Notes: a model not told the origin generated them from the sequence alone. A stretch of 15,911 bases of DNA from Desulfuromonadaceae bacterium UBA2294 (GCA_002345625.1 DDWE01000125.1:11934-27844); one strand, 5' to 3'. Shown: positions 1 through 6,922, counted from the first letter of the stretch. A program made the numbers and translations.

Positions 1-87
1 GTCTTGAGTGAGCAACGCGAACGGGTGTGAAATTAACGATGTCTTTATCGAATCGCTCTTTGGTGGAGCAAAGTAGATAAGCAGATT
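1..87. repeat. Direct repeat, copy 1 (probably cut by the window start)
   Basis: This aligns without gaps to bases 254-340, with 71 of 87 positions identical by eye. The left part (GTCTTGAGTGAGCAACGCGA) is identical in both copies and the middle is most diverged. Copy 2 continues to the left into a 'CTTTGCGCCTTTGC' segment, so copy 1 probably extends beyond base 1. Its right end also contains a small perfect hairpin, AGATAA / TTATCT (75-80 with 86-91), which copy 2 lacks. Function is unknown. Confidence 0.75.
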
Positions 88-193
88 ATCTTATTATCCA
101 TTTGACTCAACCTGAGTTCTGATTGCAAAACCTGAAATTGTTTCAACTCGAAGGCAGTCGATTACTATTGTCGAAATCAAAATATTATCTCAC

Positions 194-253
194 GCAAAGC
201 TGCAAAGACGCCAAGGTTAACCCTGTAATTCAAGATTCTCTTTGCGCCTTTGC
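194..253. repeat. Imperfect inverted repeat of the 'CTTTGCG' family
   Basis: The left arm GCAAAGCTGCAAAGA (194-208) pairs with the right arm TCTTTGCGCCTTTGC (239-253) at 13 of 15 positions, leaving a loop of about 30 bases. Each arm is itself a tandem of two GCAAAG blocks. Sequences of this 'acGCAAAGgcGCAAAGa' kind are, from general knowledge, common dispersed intergenic repeats in many environmental bacteria. Whether this one acts as an RNA structure or a mobile repeat cannot be told from one locus. Confidence 0.6.
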
Positions 254-340
254 GTCTTGAGTGAGCAACGCGAACGGGCGTGAAATTGTTTATGCTCTTA
301 TTGAATCGCTACATGGTGGAACGAAGTCGATAAGTAGATT
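254..340. repeat. Direct repeat, copy 2
   Basis: This is the second copy of the 87-base unit at 1-87, about 82% identical and ungapped. Its left border runs directly into the right arm of the GCAAAG-type hairpin at 194-253. That suggests the hairpin arm and this unit form one larger dispersed intergenic element. No coding potential is seen. Confidence 0.75.
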
Positions 341-365
341 CCATTAAAGCTTCAATCCCGACCAT

Positions 366-391
366 CAACAAAGACCGGCGCACGGCCGGTC
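366..391 (-). terminator. Intrinsic terminator behind the permease gene
   Basis: A perfect 7-bp stem, GACCGGC (373-379) with GCCGGTC (385-391), has a 5-base loop. Read leftwards on the minus strand it lies 14 bases past the permease stop codon and is followed by TTTGTTG. The T-tract is short and interrupted, so termination may be only partial. In the other direction the stem is followed by A residues, so it would not terminate plus-strand transcription. Confidence 0.6.
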
Positions 392-404
392 AAAACCTGG
401 GCGT

Positions 405-1484
405 TCAACCTCCCGGGGGATCACCGCAACCGCAATCGGATTGGCGACGCTGTTTTGGCAGAAAACTGCGCAGCATCAGCGCCAACAGAATCAGCGCCGC
501 CAACTGCTCCCACCAACGCGGTCCGGAGTCGATCACGGCATGCACCTGAGTCGCGATATCCCAATTGAACCCGTCATAAAGCAGATCGGTCAGCCAGCCA
601 AACAGCAGGGCACAAGCAGCAATACTCAGCAGATAGACAGCGGTCACCCCTTTACCCCAGAAACGGGCCACCAGAGTCACGGTGGCGGCATTGGTCGCCG
701 GTCCGGCGAGGAGAAAGACCAGGGCGGCGCCGGGCGAAACCCCTTTGAGGATCAACGCCGCGGCAATCGGCGTCGATGCCGAAGCACAGATATACAACGG
801 GATACCGACCAGCAGCATCGCCAGCAGCATGGTCAGCTCACTGCCGATAAGGCCGGCAAAGAAATCATCGGGGATCAAGGCGTCGATCACACCGGCGACG
901 GCAATACCGATGAGCAGCCAGCCGCCGATATCACGCAACAGCTCGCCAAAGGCGTAGACCACTCCGGCCCGCAACCGGGCTATCCCGCGCAAATCCGCAG
1001 CCGGCGCGCAGCACTCATCGGCACAGAGATCATCCGAACACGCATCAGCAGCAGGAACGACCGCCGGCGGCTTCTCGGGCAGAAAATTGATCAACAGCCC
1101 GGTAACAATCGCCGTCACCAGCGCCGCCAGAGGGCGCAACACGGTCATTACCGGGTCGAGCAGCGCGTAGGTGATGGCCATGGAATCGACCCCCGATTCC
1201 GGAGTTGAGACCAGAAAAGCGGCCGAAGCACCACGGCCGGCCCCCTGGCGCTGCAGGCCGATCGCCGCCGGTATCACCCCGCAGGAACACAGCGGCAGCG
1301 GAATCCCGAGGACCGACGCCTTAAGGACCGAAGACAAGCTACTGCCACCGAGATGCCGCGCAACCAGATCGTCCGAAAAGGCCCCCTTGAGCAGACCGGC
1401 GGCAAAAAAGCCGAACAGGGTATAAGGTGCAGCCTCGGCCAGCATCTGCCAGCAGCTTGAGGCAATCGATAGAAGTAAAGACAT
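405..1484 (-). CDS. SO_0444-type Cu/Zn efflux permease (DUF318-like)
   Basis: This 359-aa polytopic inner-membrane protein probably exports soft metals such as copper or zinc. It has about 8-10 hydrophobic segments in two bundles (roughly residues 1-135 and 175-345). The first bundle carries the signature PLPLCSCGVIP (63-72) and the second a related GIPLYICASAS (227-237). A hydrophilic linker holds a cysteine cluster (C149, C154, C158, C159), and the C-terminus ends with a CGCG motif (351-354). Both suit metal handling and distinguish the SO_0444 group from plain YraQ permeases. The start at 1484 is preferred because GGAGAG lies 8 bases upstream; a longer reading to 1574 adds 30 polar residues with no support and would run over the TATAAT box. 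It is transcribed away from the YkgJ-like gene. Metal specificity is inferred from the family. Confidence 0.82.
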   Translation of the reverse strand: MSLLLSIASSCWQMLAEAAPYTLFGFFAAGLLKGAFSDDLVARHLGGSSLSSVLKASVLGIPLPLCSCGVIPAAIGLQRQGAGRGASAAFLVSTPESGVDSMAITYALLDPVMTVLRPLAALVTAIVTGLLINFLPEKPPAVVPAADACSDDLCADECCAPAADLRGIARLRAGVVYAFGELLRDIGGWLLIGIAVAGVIDALIPDDFFAGLIGSELTMLLAMLLVGIPLYICASASTPIAAALILKGVSPGAALVFLLAGPATNAATVTLVARFWGKGVTAVYLLSIAACALLFGWLTDLLYDGFNWDIATQVHAVIDSGPRWWEQLAALILLALMLRSFLPKQRRQSDCGCGDPPGG

Positions 1485-1573
1485 GCAATCTCTCCGCCGG
1501 TGCCGAAATGGCCCCGCTACCCTATCAAAGGCAGGGTCAGGATGACAACCGCTTCGGCCATTCTTTACAAACA

Positions 1574-1602
1574 ATTATACTACGACGTGACATCGTCACC
1601 CC
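1574..1602 (-). promoter_or_regulatory. Candidate promoter for the permease gene
   Basis: On the minus strand a perfect TATAAT lies at 1579-1574, which would give a leader of about 80 bases before the permease start codon. No good -35 hexamer sits at the right distance (GGGTGA or GGTGAC is the closest). The promoter may therefore need an activator, which would fit the palindrome overlapping this spacer. Confidence 0.4.
1587..1599. promoter_or_regulatory. Palindrome GTGAC-ATC-GTCAC, candidate operator
   Basis: A perfect 5-3-5 inverted repeat lies immediately upstream of the minus-strand TATAAT and reaches toward its -35 position. It is in the gap between two divergent genes that both encode cysteine-cluster proteins. 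Position and symmetry fit a dimeric regulator site, possibly metal-responsive. No regulator gene is in the window, so this is inference. Confidence 0.35.
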
Positions 1603-1605
1603 GGA

Positions 1606-1635
1606 CTTTCCCTGTCGCCGGGTCTGTGCTAGGCT
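1606..1635 (+). promoter_or_regulatory. Weak candidate promoter, possibly giving a leaderless mRNA
   Basis: TGTGCTAGGCT (1625-1635) resembles an extended -10 (TG then TAGGCT at 1630-1635), with a poor -35 (CTTTCC, 1606-1611) 18 bases upstream. Transcription would start about 7 bases after the -10, almost on the ATG at 1643. No Shine-Dalgarno sequence is visible before that ATG, so a leaderless transcript is possible. Confidence 0.3.
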
Positions 1636-1642
1636 TCTTTGC

Positions 1643-2062
1643 ATGAGCTCTGAAACCTACCCGGTCGATCCGCAAATCTGCTGTCAATGCCGCGGGCTCT
1701 GCTGTCAGGGGCACCCCGGCCTCTGGACGCAACCGCAGGACTTTTTTGCCATCTGGTTTCCACAGGGTCAGCCCGACCTGAGTCAGCTAAGTAAACGACT
1801 CGAACACGAGCAACTCACCCTGCGCGATGTCGGGGATGTCCGCATCCCGGCCCCTCAAAATACCGATACCGGCTGCATCTTCCTCGCCGCCGATGGCTGC
1901 CAACTCCCCCCGGAGAAACGCCCCGACCAGTGCCGCGCCCTGATCCCCGATCTCGACACCCTGCTCGATGGAGAAATTCGCTGTTCTTTGCCCCCAAAGC
2001 ACGGTAGCGGTCAGGCGCGCAACAACTGGCGAACGTTCTGGGAAAACCCGACGGGGAATTAA
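1643..2062 (+). CDS. YkgJ-family cysteine-cluster protein
   Basis: This 139-aa soluble protein has the two halves typical of the YkgJ zinc/iron-chelating family. The N-terminal cluster is CCQCRGLCC (cysteines 13, 14, 16, 20, 21). The second block reads GCIFLAADGC, then RPDQCR (cysteines 78, 86, 97), and there is a late C114. The cysteines probably bind a metal or Fe-S centre; the cellular role of the family is unclear. The start at 1643 is chosen because the similarity begins soon after it. The frame stays open upstream to 1427, but that part overlaps the permease gene on the other strand and has no family resemblance. No ribosome binding site is seen. It stands alone: the next gene has its own promoter. 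Confidence 0.78.
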   Translation: MSSETYPVDPQICCQCRGLCCQGHPGLWTQPQDFFAIWFPQGQPDLSQLSKRLEHEQLTLRDVGDVRIPAPQNTDTGCIFLAADGCQLPPEKRPDQCRALIPDLDTLLDGEIRCSLPPKHGSGQARNNWRTFWENPTGN

Positions 2063-2083
2063 AAGCCACAGACGGTTAATCCC

Positions 2084-2111
2084 TTGACATCTTTTAATAA
2101 TAAAGCATAGT
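2084..2111 (+). promoter_or_regulatory. Sigma70-type promoter of the signalling array
   Basis: A perfect -35 TTGACA (2084-2089) is followed after 16 bases by CATAGT (2106-2111), which matches 4 of 6 consensus positions of the -10. Surrounding DNA is AT-rich. Transcription would start near 2118, leaving a leader of about 205 bases before the ATG at 2325, enough to hold the riboswitch-like aptamer and the terminator described next. Confidence 0.65.
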
Positions 2112-2120
2112 TAAGTCGGC

Positions 2121-2133
2121 TGGAAAATTTCCA
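2121..2133. promoter_or_regulatory. Palindrome TGGAAA-A-TTTCCA near the transcription start
   Basis: A perfect 6-1-6 inverted repeat lies just downstream of the predicted transcription start of the array promoter. The position would suit a repressor site. It could equally be chance in an AT-rich stretch, and as RNA the one-base loop would not fold well, so a DNA role is the more likely one. Confidence 0.3.
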
Positions 2134-2149
2134 CCGCTTAAAGACAAGA

Positions 2150-2232
2150 CTCTCCGATCGAGGGAAAAATCAGGGCAAGCTGATGACGCAAAGCCACCGA
2201 TCCTGTATCGGGAGAGCCGGACCGCCGAAGAG
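2150..2232 (+). promoter_or_regulatory. GEMM-I-like (cyclic-dinucleotide) riboswitch aptamer, atypical
   Basis: The leader carries, in the right order, the conserved blocks of the GEMM-I aptamer: CAGGGCAA (2171-2178), GACGCAAAGCC (2185-2195), an internal hairpin CCGA / TCGG (2197-2200 with 2208-2211), AGCCGG (2215-2220) and GCCGAAG (2224-2230). The outer segments CTCTCCG (2150-2156) and CGAAGAG (2226-2232) can pair with one mismatch to close the structure. The oddity is that only six bases (GCTGAT) separate the first two blocks, so the usual tetraloop-capped hairpin is almost absent. The ligand would be c-di-GMP or, for GEMM-Ib variants, cGAMP; the sequence alone does not settle it. It lies between a promoter and a terminator-like hairpin, as expected for transcriptional control of the solute-binding-protein gene. 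Confidence 0.6.
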
Positions 2233-2277
2233 CAGGTACCGCATCTGCCCCCACTACAAGGGGACTGATCAATAACT

Positions 2278-2310
2278 GCCCGTCGGTTTCTCCGGAGGGC
2301 GTTCGTTTTT
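2278..2310 (+). terminator. Leader terminator (probable riboswitch expression platform)
   Basis: GCCCGTCGG (2278-2286) pairs with CCGGAGGGC (2292-2300) around the loop TTTCT, with one G-A mismatch and one U-G pair. The stem is followed by GTTCGTTTTTG. This is a plausible intrinsic terminator only 14 bases before the ATG at 2325. Upstream, CCCC (2249-2252) and GGGG (2260-2263) can form a competing short stem. Position after the aptamer suggests ligand-dependent readthrough; whether ligand turns it on or off is not deducible. Confidence 0.55.
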
Positions 2311-2324
2311 GCGGGGTAAACACC

Positions 2325-3341
2325 ATGCAGACCAGACCGACTGCGTACCGGATTCTGTTCCCGCTTGCCATCCTGGCCGCGGTCAGTCTGGGTCTTTGTG
2401 CCTGCGACCGCACGGAACCCGCCCCGAAAACCAATTTCCCTCCCCTGACCATGTGCATCGATTTGTCACCAACCAACGCCCTGACCCTCATCGCTGACGC
2501 TGACGGCTTTTTCAGCGCGGCCGGCCTTGACATCACCCTCAAAGAATACCCGAGCGGAAAGCTGGCCCTGGGTGGGCTGCTCGCCGGTGAATGCGACCTT
2601 ACCACCTCGGCTGAAATCCCGGTGATGATTGCCAGTTTTGCTCACGACGACCTCAAAATCCTTGCTTCGTTGGCCAATTCATACAACGTCAACCGGGTTA
2701 TCGCCCGCCGCGACCGGGGGATCCGCACCCTGGCCGATCTGCGCGGCAAGCGGATCAGCACCCAGCGCGGTTCGGCGGTCCACTTCTTCCTTCACCTGGT
2801 CCTGGCCAAGCAGGGCTATGGTGAAGAAGATATCACCCTCTCCTTCCTGCCGGCGGTCGAGCTGCCGCAAGCACTGGCACACGGCGACATCGACGCCTTC
2901 TCCATGCGCGAACCCTTCATCAGCGAAGCGCAGAAACTGCTCGGCGACAATGCTGTTGTTTTTGCCGAACCGGGACTTTACTCGTCCTACCAACTGCTGG
3001 TCGGGCGCGGGACAACAGTGACACACCACAGCGAGCAGTTGGTCGCACTGTTGCAGGCCCTAAGCCGCGCGAAACAGTTTGCCCTGCACGAACCGGATGC
3101 CGCAAAAAAAACCTTTGCCAGGGCATTGGCGATCGAACCCGCCAGGGTGGATAAGCTCTGGCCCGAGCTGCAATTGACTGTCGAGCTGAGCCAATCGATG
3201 CTGCACAACCTCGAAAGCGCCGCCGCCTGGATACAGGCCGCACATCTGGTCGAAGCTGAAACACCGCCCAACGTTCTGAACCTGGTCTGGAGCGTGCCAT
3301 TGAAACTGGCCAGTCCCGACGTCATGACCATCGTCGAATAG
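2325..3341 (+). CDS. Lipoprotein solute-binding protein, NMT1/SsuA/TauA type
   Basis: This 338-aa periplasmic binding protein has an N-terminal signal (hydrophobic residues 10-24) ending in an LCAC lipobox with the predicted lipid-carrying cysteine at 27. The mature part shows the class features of the nitrate/sulfonate/taurine/NMT1 binding-protein group: an early ligand-lobe stretch (LIADADGFFSAAGLDI), then LADLRGKRIST and an 'ALAHGDIDAF' segment. No ABC permease or ATPase gene is next to it. Instead the next gene, 11 bases downstream, is a transmembrane histidine kinase. By analogy with binding-protein-dependent kinases, it probably presents a small ligand to that kinase. The start is supported by GCGGGG 8 bases upstream. 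Expression is probably gated by the upstream leader RNA. The ligand is unknown. Confidence 0.8.
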   Translation: MQTRPTAYRILFPLAILAAVSLGLCACDRTEPAPKTNFPPLTMCIDLSPTNALTLIADADGFFSAAGLDITLKEYPSGKLALGGLLAGECDLTTSAEIPVMIASFAHDDLKILASLANSYNVNRVIARRDRGIRTLADLRGKRISTQRGSAVHFFLHLVLAKQGYGEEDITLSFLPAVELPQALAHGDIDAFSMREPFISEAQKLLGDNAVVFAEPGLYSSYQLLVGRGTTVTHHSEQLVALLQALSRAKQFALHEPDAAKKTFARALAIEPARVDKLWPELQLTVELSQSMLHNLESAAAWIQAAHLVEAETPPNVLNLVWSVPLKLASPDVMTIVE

Positions 3342-3352
3342 GTCGCTAACGG

Positions 3353-6300
3353 ATGAAAATCAGCACCCACCTGCAGCTGAATATCTACCTGGCCGTTCTG
3401 TCGCCACTGCTGATCGGTGTGTTGTTACTGTTCAGCTACCAGTCTTTCCGCGTCTCCCTGCAGGAGAGCGCCGCCATCAGTAGCATCCGCCTTGACATCA
3501 ACGATCTGAGCCAGCTCATCGCCGAATTCAGCATCTCCTCCTCGCCCCGGATCCAGCAACAAATCCGCCTGAAACACGACGAACTCAATCGGACCCTGGG
3601 GCAATTGCACTTCAATACGGCCGACGAGAAAACCCTGCACCAGAGCCTGCTTCAGCACAGCAATGGACTGCAAGCCGGTTTTGTCCAGATCCAGGAAGTA
3701 CTACAGGCCCGGCAACACAACCGGATAAAAGACGACACCGGCGACCTGAAAATCCGGCTCACTGTGCAGCTCATCGACCAGATTCAGCTGCTGCGCACCG
3801 ATGCGGCCCGGCTCTCCGCCCTGACCGAAAGCCAGCTTGCCGACCGTCACCGCAGCACCGGATGGCTCACCCTCGGCACCATCTCCCTGATCGCCATGGG
3901 GTTCTTCGCCTCCGCCCTGATCACCCGCCGCCGCCTCGGTGCCCCGCTAAAGGAACTGCATCGCGGCATCCGGCACACCGCCTCTGGAGACCTTTCTTTT
4001 CGCCTGACAGCGACCGGCATGGACGAACTCGGCGATCTGGCCGAGGCCTTCAACGCCATGCTCGATATCCGCCAACAGGCCGATGAAGCGCTCCTTAAGC
4101 TGAACCGGGAGCTCGAACTGCGCGTGGCCGAACGGACCGAGGCTCTGCACAAAACCATCAACGGCCTCGAGATTGAGAGCACCGAACGACAACAGGTCGA
4201 AAACAGCCTGCGGGTCAGCGAGGGGCTGTACCGCACCCTGGTCGAAAACATTGACCTCGATATCACCCTGATCGACAGCGACCACCGGGTGGTGATGACC
4301 AATAATGCCCGGAGTAAAATTTTCCAGCGCGAAATCGGCGACGCTGTCGGCCGGCATTGCTATGAAGCATCGTGGAACAGTCAGGATCGCTGCCCCAATT
4401 GTCCGGGCGACATCGCCCTGCACAGCGGCAAACCGGAAGAGATCGAGGTGCACAAACCGCGCGCGGACGGCAGCGACATGGCGCTGCTGATTCGCGCTTT
4501 CCCGGTTTTTGACGGGGACAAGACCAGCGGCTTTATCGAGGTGATCGAGGATATCACCGAGCGCAAACAGTTTGAAGACCAGCTGGCCGAAACCCGGCGC
4601 CAATTGCAGGCGTTGATGGACAACCTGCCCGGAATGGCCTACCGCTGCCGCAACGACGCCGACAGAACCATGGAGTTTGTCAGCGAGGGGAGCTTCACCC
4701 TGACCGGTTATAGCGCCGAAAGCCTGATCCATAACAAAAAGCGCAGCTACGCCTCACTGATCCACCCGGACGATCAGGAGATCGTCTGGCTTCAGGTCCA
4801 GTCCGCTATTGCCCAGCACGAACCATTCTTTATCGAATACCGGATCGTCACCGCTTCGGGCGTGGTTCGTGATGTCTGGGAAAAAGGGTCTGCCGTGTTC
4901 GGCGCCGATGGTGACTGCCAGGCTCTGGAAGGCTTCATTATGGACATCACCGCACGCAAGGCCGCTGAGGAGGCCTTGCGCGCCAGCGAGGAACGACTGA
5001 GCCGGGCGGTTCTCGACGCCCCGTTCCCGATCATGATCCACGCCGAGGATGGCGAGGTGCTGCTGCTCAGCAAGGCATGGACCGAAATTTCCGGTTATAC
5101 GCAGCGCGAGATCCCGACCATCGGGGACTGGACTGAGCGTGCTTATGGGCAGAGGATAGAACTGGGCCGGGAGTTTATTGAGAACCTGTACGACATCAGC
5201 GAACGGCGACACGACGGCGAGTATCAGGTGACCACCAAAACCGGAGCGGTCCGGATCTGGGATTTCAGCTCCGCCTCACTGGGCAGGACCGACGACGGCC
5301 GGCGCAGTGTCATCAGCATGGCGACCGACGTGACCGAACGCAAAGCCGCCGAAGCCGCACTTGCGGAAAGTGAAGCCCGCTACCGGAGCTACTTCGAAAC
5401 CGGCCAGATCGGCATGGCCATCACCTCCATCGAAAAGGGCTGGGTGGACATCAGTAACCGGCTCTGCGAAACCCTCGGTTACAGCCGCGAGGAGTTGCAG
5501 CAGCTCACCTGGGCCGAACTGACTCACCCCGATGATCTGGCGCGTGACCTGGCCGAATTCGGCACCCTGCTGCGCGGCGAAAAAGACCACTACACCCTGG
5601 AAAAACGCTTCATCCACAAAAACAGATCGATTGTCGACAGTTTCATCGCCGTCACCTGCGTTCGAAAAGAGGATGGCCGTCCCGATTATTTTGTCGCTCT
5701 GGTCCAGGACCTCAGCCAGCTCAAGCGCACCGAAAGGTCTCTGGCTAAAACCATCACCGAACTGCAGCGTTCCAATCACGAGCTGGAGCAGTTTGCCTAT
5801 ATCGCCTCCCACGATCTGCAGGAGCCGCTGCGTATGGTCGGCAGCTACGTGCAACTTCTCGCCCGCCGCTATCAGGGTCAACTCGATGCCGACGCCGACG
5901 AGTTCATCGGTTACGCTGTCGAAGGGGCGACCCGCATGCAACAGCTGATCAACGACCTGCTCGCCTTCAGCCGAGCCGGTCGCCGGAGTGAACCGTTTGC
6001 CATAATCGACTGCAACGAAATCATCAACACGGTCCGGCAGAATCTGTCCAGGGCCATCGAAGAATCGGCAGCAACTCTTAACATCGCCCCTCTGCCGCAG
6101 GTTATGGGCAACCCAACGCAACTGACTCAGGTGTTCCAGAACCTCCTTGCCAACGCTTTGAAATTCCGGGGTGAAGCGGCACCACAGGTCGACGTTACGG
6201 CTGAAAAAAAGGGGAATGAATGGCTCTTCGCCGTCCGTGACAACGGCATCGGAATCGATCCGCAATTCTTTGATAAGGTCTTCATCATCTTCCAGCGTTT

Positions 6301-6451
6301 GCACGCCAAAAAAGATTATCCGGGGACCGGAATCGGTCTTGCCTTGTCCAAAAAAATCATTGAACAGCACGGCGGCAGAATCTGGATTGAATCGGAATCC
6401 GGGTGCGGAACCACTTTTTTCTTTACGCTCAAAGGAGAACAATCAACATGA
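3353..6451 (+). CDS. Transmembrane HAMP-4xPAS sensor histidine kinase
   Basis: This 1032-aa membrane kinase has TM1 (about 9-28), a helical extracytoplasmic domain (30-168), TM2 (about 170-190), HAMP (191-243) and a coiled coil. Four PAS domains follow (about 290-405, 412-537, 545-665, 672-795), then HisKA and HATPase_c. The phospho-acceptor is H820 in YIASHDLQEP. The ATP site shows an N-box (NLLANALKF), DNGIGI (D963) and GTGIGLAL (G991). PAS1 has a cysteine trio, C336, C347 and C350 in DRCPNCPGD, which could hold a metal or act as a redox switch. The kinase core is of the phytochrome-like type that pairs with Rcp1-like regulators, and such a regulator follows with an ATGA overlap. The preceding binding protein is the likely input to the external domain. 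The Shine-Dalgarno is weak, so translation may be coupled to that gene. Confidence 0.88.
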   Translation: MKISTHLQLNIYLAVLSPLLIGVLLLFSYQSFRVSLQESAAISSIRLDINDLSQLIAEFSISSSPRIQQQIRLKHDELNRTLGQLHFNTADEKTLHQSLLQHSNGLQAGFVQIQEVLQARQHNRIKDDTGDLKIRLTVQLIDQIQLLRTDAARLSALTESQLADRHRSTGWLTLGTISLIAMGFFASALITRRRLGAPLKELHRGIRHTASGDLSFRLTATGMDELGDLAEAFNAMLDIRQQADEALLKLNRELELRVAERTEALHKTINGLEIESTERQQVENSLRVSEGLYRTLVENIDLDITLIDSDHRVVMTNNARSKIFQREIGDAVGRHCYEASWNSQDRCPNCPGDIALHSGKPEEIEVHKPRADGSDMALLIRAFPVFDGDKTSGFIEVIEDITERKQFEDQLAETRRQLQALMDNLPGMAYRCRNDADRTMEFVSEGSFTLTGYSAESLIHNKKRSYASLIHPDDQEIVWLQVQSAIAQHEPFFIEYRIVTASGVVRDVWEKGSAVFGADGDCQALEGFIMDITARKAAEEALRASEERLSRAVLDAPFPIMIHAEDGEVLLLSKAWTEISGYTQREIPTIGDWTERAYGQRIELGREFIENLYDISERRHDGEYQVTTKTGAVRIWDFSSASLGRTDDGRRSVISMATDVTERKAAEAALAESEARYRSYFETGQIGMAITSIEKGWVDISNRLCETLGYSREELQQLTWAELTHPDDLARDLAEFGTLLRGEKDHYTLEKRFIHKNRSIVDSFIAVTCVRKEDGRPDYFVALVQDLSQLKRTERSLAKTITELQRSNHELEQFAYIASHDLQEPLRMVGSYVQLLARRYQGQLDADADEFIGYAVEGATRMQQLINDLLAFSRAGRRSEPFAIIDCNEIINTVRQNLSRAIEESAATLNIAPLPQVMGNPTQLTQVFQNLLANALKFRGEAAPQVDVTAEKKGNEWLFAVRDNGIGIDPQFFDKVFIIFQRLHAKKDYPGTGIGLALSKKIIEQHGGRIWIESESGCGTTFFFTLKGEQST

Positions 6452-6888
6452 AGCGCAATGGGATCCCGATTGAAATCCTGTTGGTCGAAGATAACCCGGC
6501 CGATGTGCGCCTGACCATCGAGGCCCTCAAGGAGGGGAAAATCACCAACCACCTCAGTGTTGCCGGCGACGGCATCGAGGCCCTCGACTTTCTCCACCGG
6601 CGCGGCACATTCAAAACCGCCCCGAGGCCAGACATTATTCTCCTCGATCTCAATCTGCCCAAAAAAGATGGCCGGGAAGTTCTGGCCGAGATCAAGGAAG
6701 ACAATGAACTCAAACGGATCCCGGTGGTGGTTCTGACCACCTCCAAGGCCGAAGAGGACATTATCAAGACCTACGATCTGCACGCCAACTGTTACATCAG
6801 CAAACCGGTCGGTCTCGACGAATTCATCAATGTGGTCAAGACCATTGAGGATTTCTGGTTGACCGTGGTCAGACTGCCGAAACACTGA
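6448..6888 (+). CDS. Single-domain response regulator, Rcp1-like (first copy)
   Basis: A 146-aa stand-alone receiver has all phosphorylation residues: acidic pair E14/D15, phospho-acceptor D67 in ILLDLNLP, T97/T98 and K119 in SKPVG. It has no output domain, so it should act by protein contact or phosphotransfer. The long C-terminal helix with EDFWLTVVRLP is typical of Rcp1-type regulators of phytochrome-like kinases. The start at 6448 is chosen over a longer reading because AGGAGA lies 9 bases upstream and because it overlaps the kinase stop (ATGA), implying coupled translation. Its obvious partner is the upstream kinase. It is 68% identical (100 of 146 positions, counted by eye) to the regulator at 8559. 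Confidence 0.92.
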   Translation: MKRNGIPIEILLVEDNPADVRLTIEALKEGKITNHLSVAGDGIEALDFLHRRGTFKTAPRPDIILLDLNLPKKDGREVLAEIKEDNELKRIPVVVLTTSKAEEDIIKTYDLHANCYISKPVGLDEFINVVKTIEDFWLTVVRLPKH

Positions 6889-6922
6889 GCCGTCGATCGC
6901 TACAGGAGATAAAAGCTGACTC

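Larger units (their letters stand above)
1..404. other. Gene-free, AT-richer intergenic stretch
   Basis: No open frame here resembles a protein, and base composition is clearly more AT-rich than in the flanking genes. The stretch holds two copies of an 87-base direct repeat, an imperfect hairpin of the 'GCAAAG' type and, at its right end, a terminator hairpin for the leftward permease gene. No RNA gene was recognised. Confidence 0.7.

Noticed and set aside
1..340. CRISPR array or IS terminal repeats
   Set aside because: Only two long direct copies without regular short spacers, and no transposase or cas gene in the window.
1485..1574. 30-residue N-terminal extension of the permease
   Set aside because: The extension is polar and arginine-rich, would begin on top of the TATAAT box, and a good ribosome binding site sits before the internal ATG at 1484.
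1427..1642. N-terminal extension of the YkgJ-like protein
   Set aside because: The extension overlaps the start of the permease gene on the other strand and the intergenic promoter region, and has no family resemblance.
2180..2186. CTGATGA resembling a hammerhead ribozyme core or the end of a fluoride riboswitch
   Set aside because: The partner hammerhead GAAA core and three-helix layout are missing, and the fluoride-aptamer 5' blocks are absent; the GEMM-type blocks explain the surrounding sequence better.
5276..6442. Long minus-strand frame of 388 codons opposite the first kinase
   Set aside because: It lies wholly antisense to an unmistakable PAS/kinase coding region, shows no domain and no ribosome binding site; it is a by-product of GC-rich codon use.
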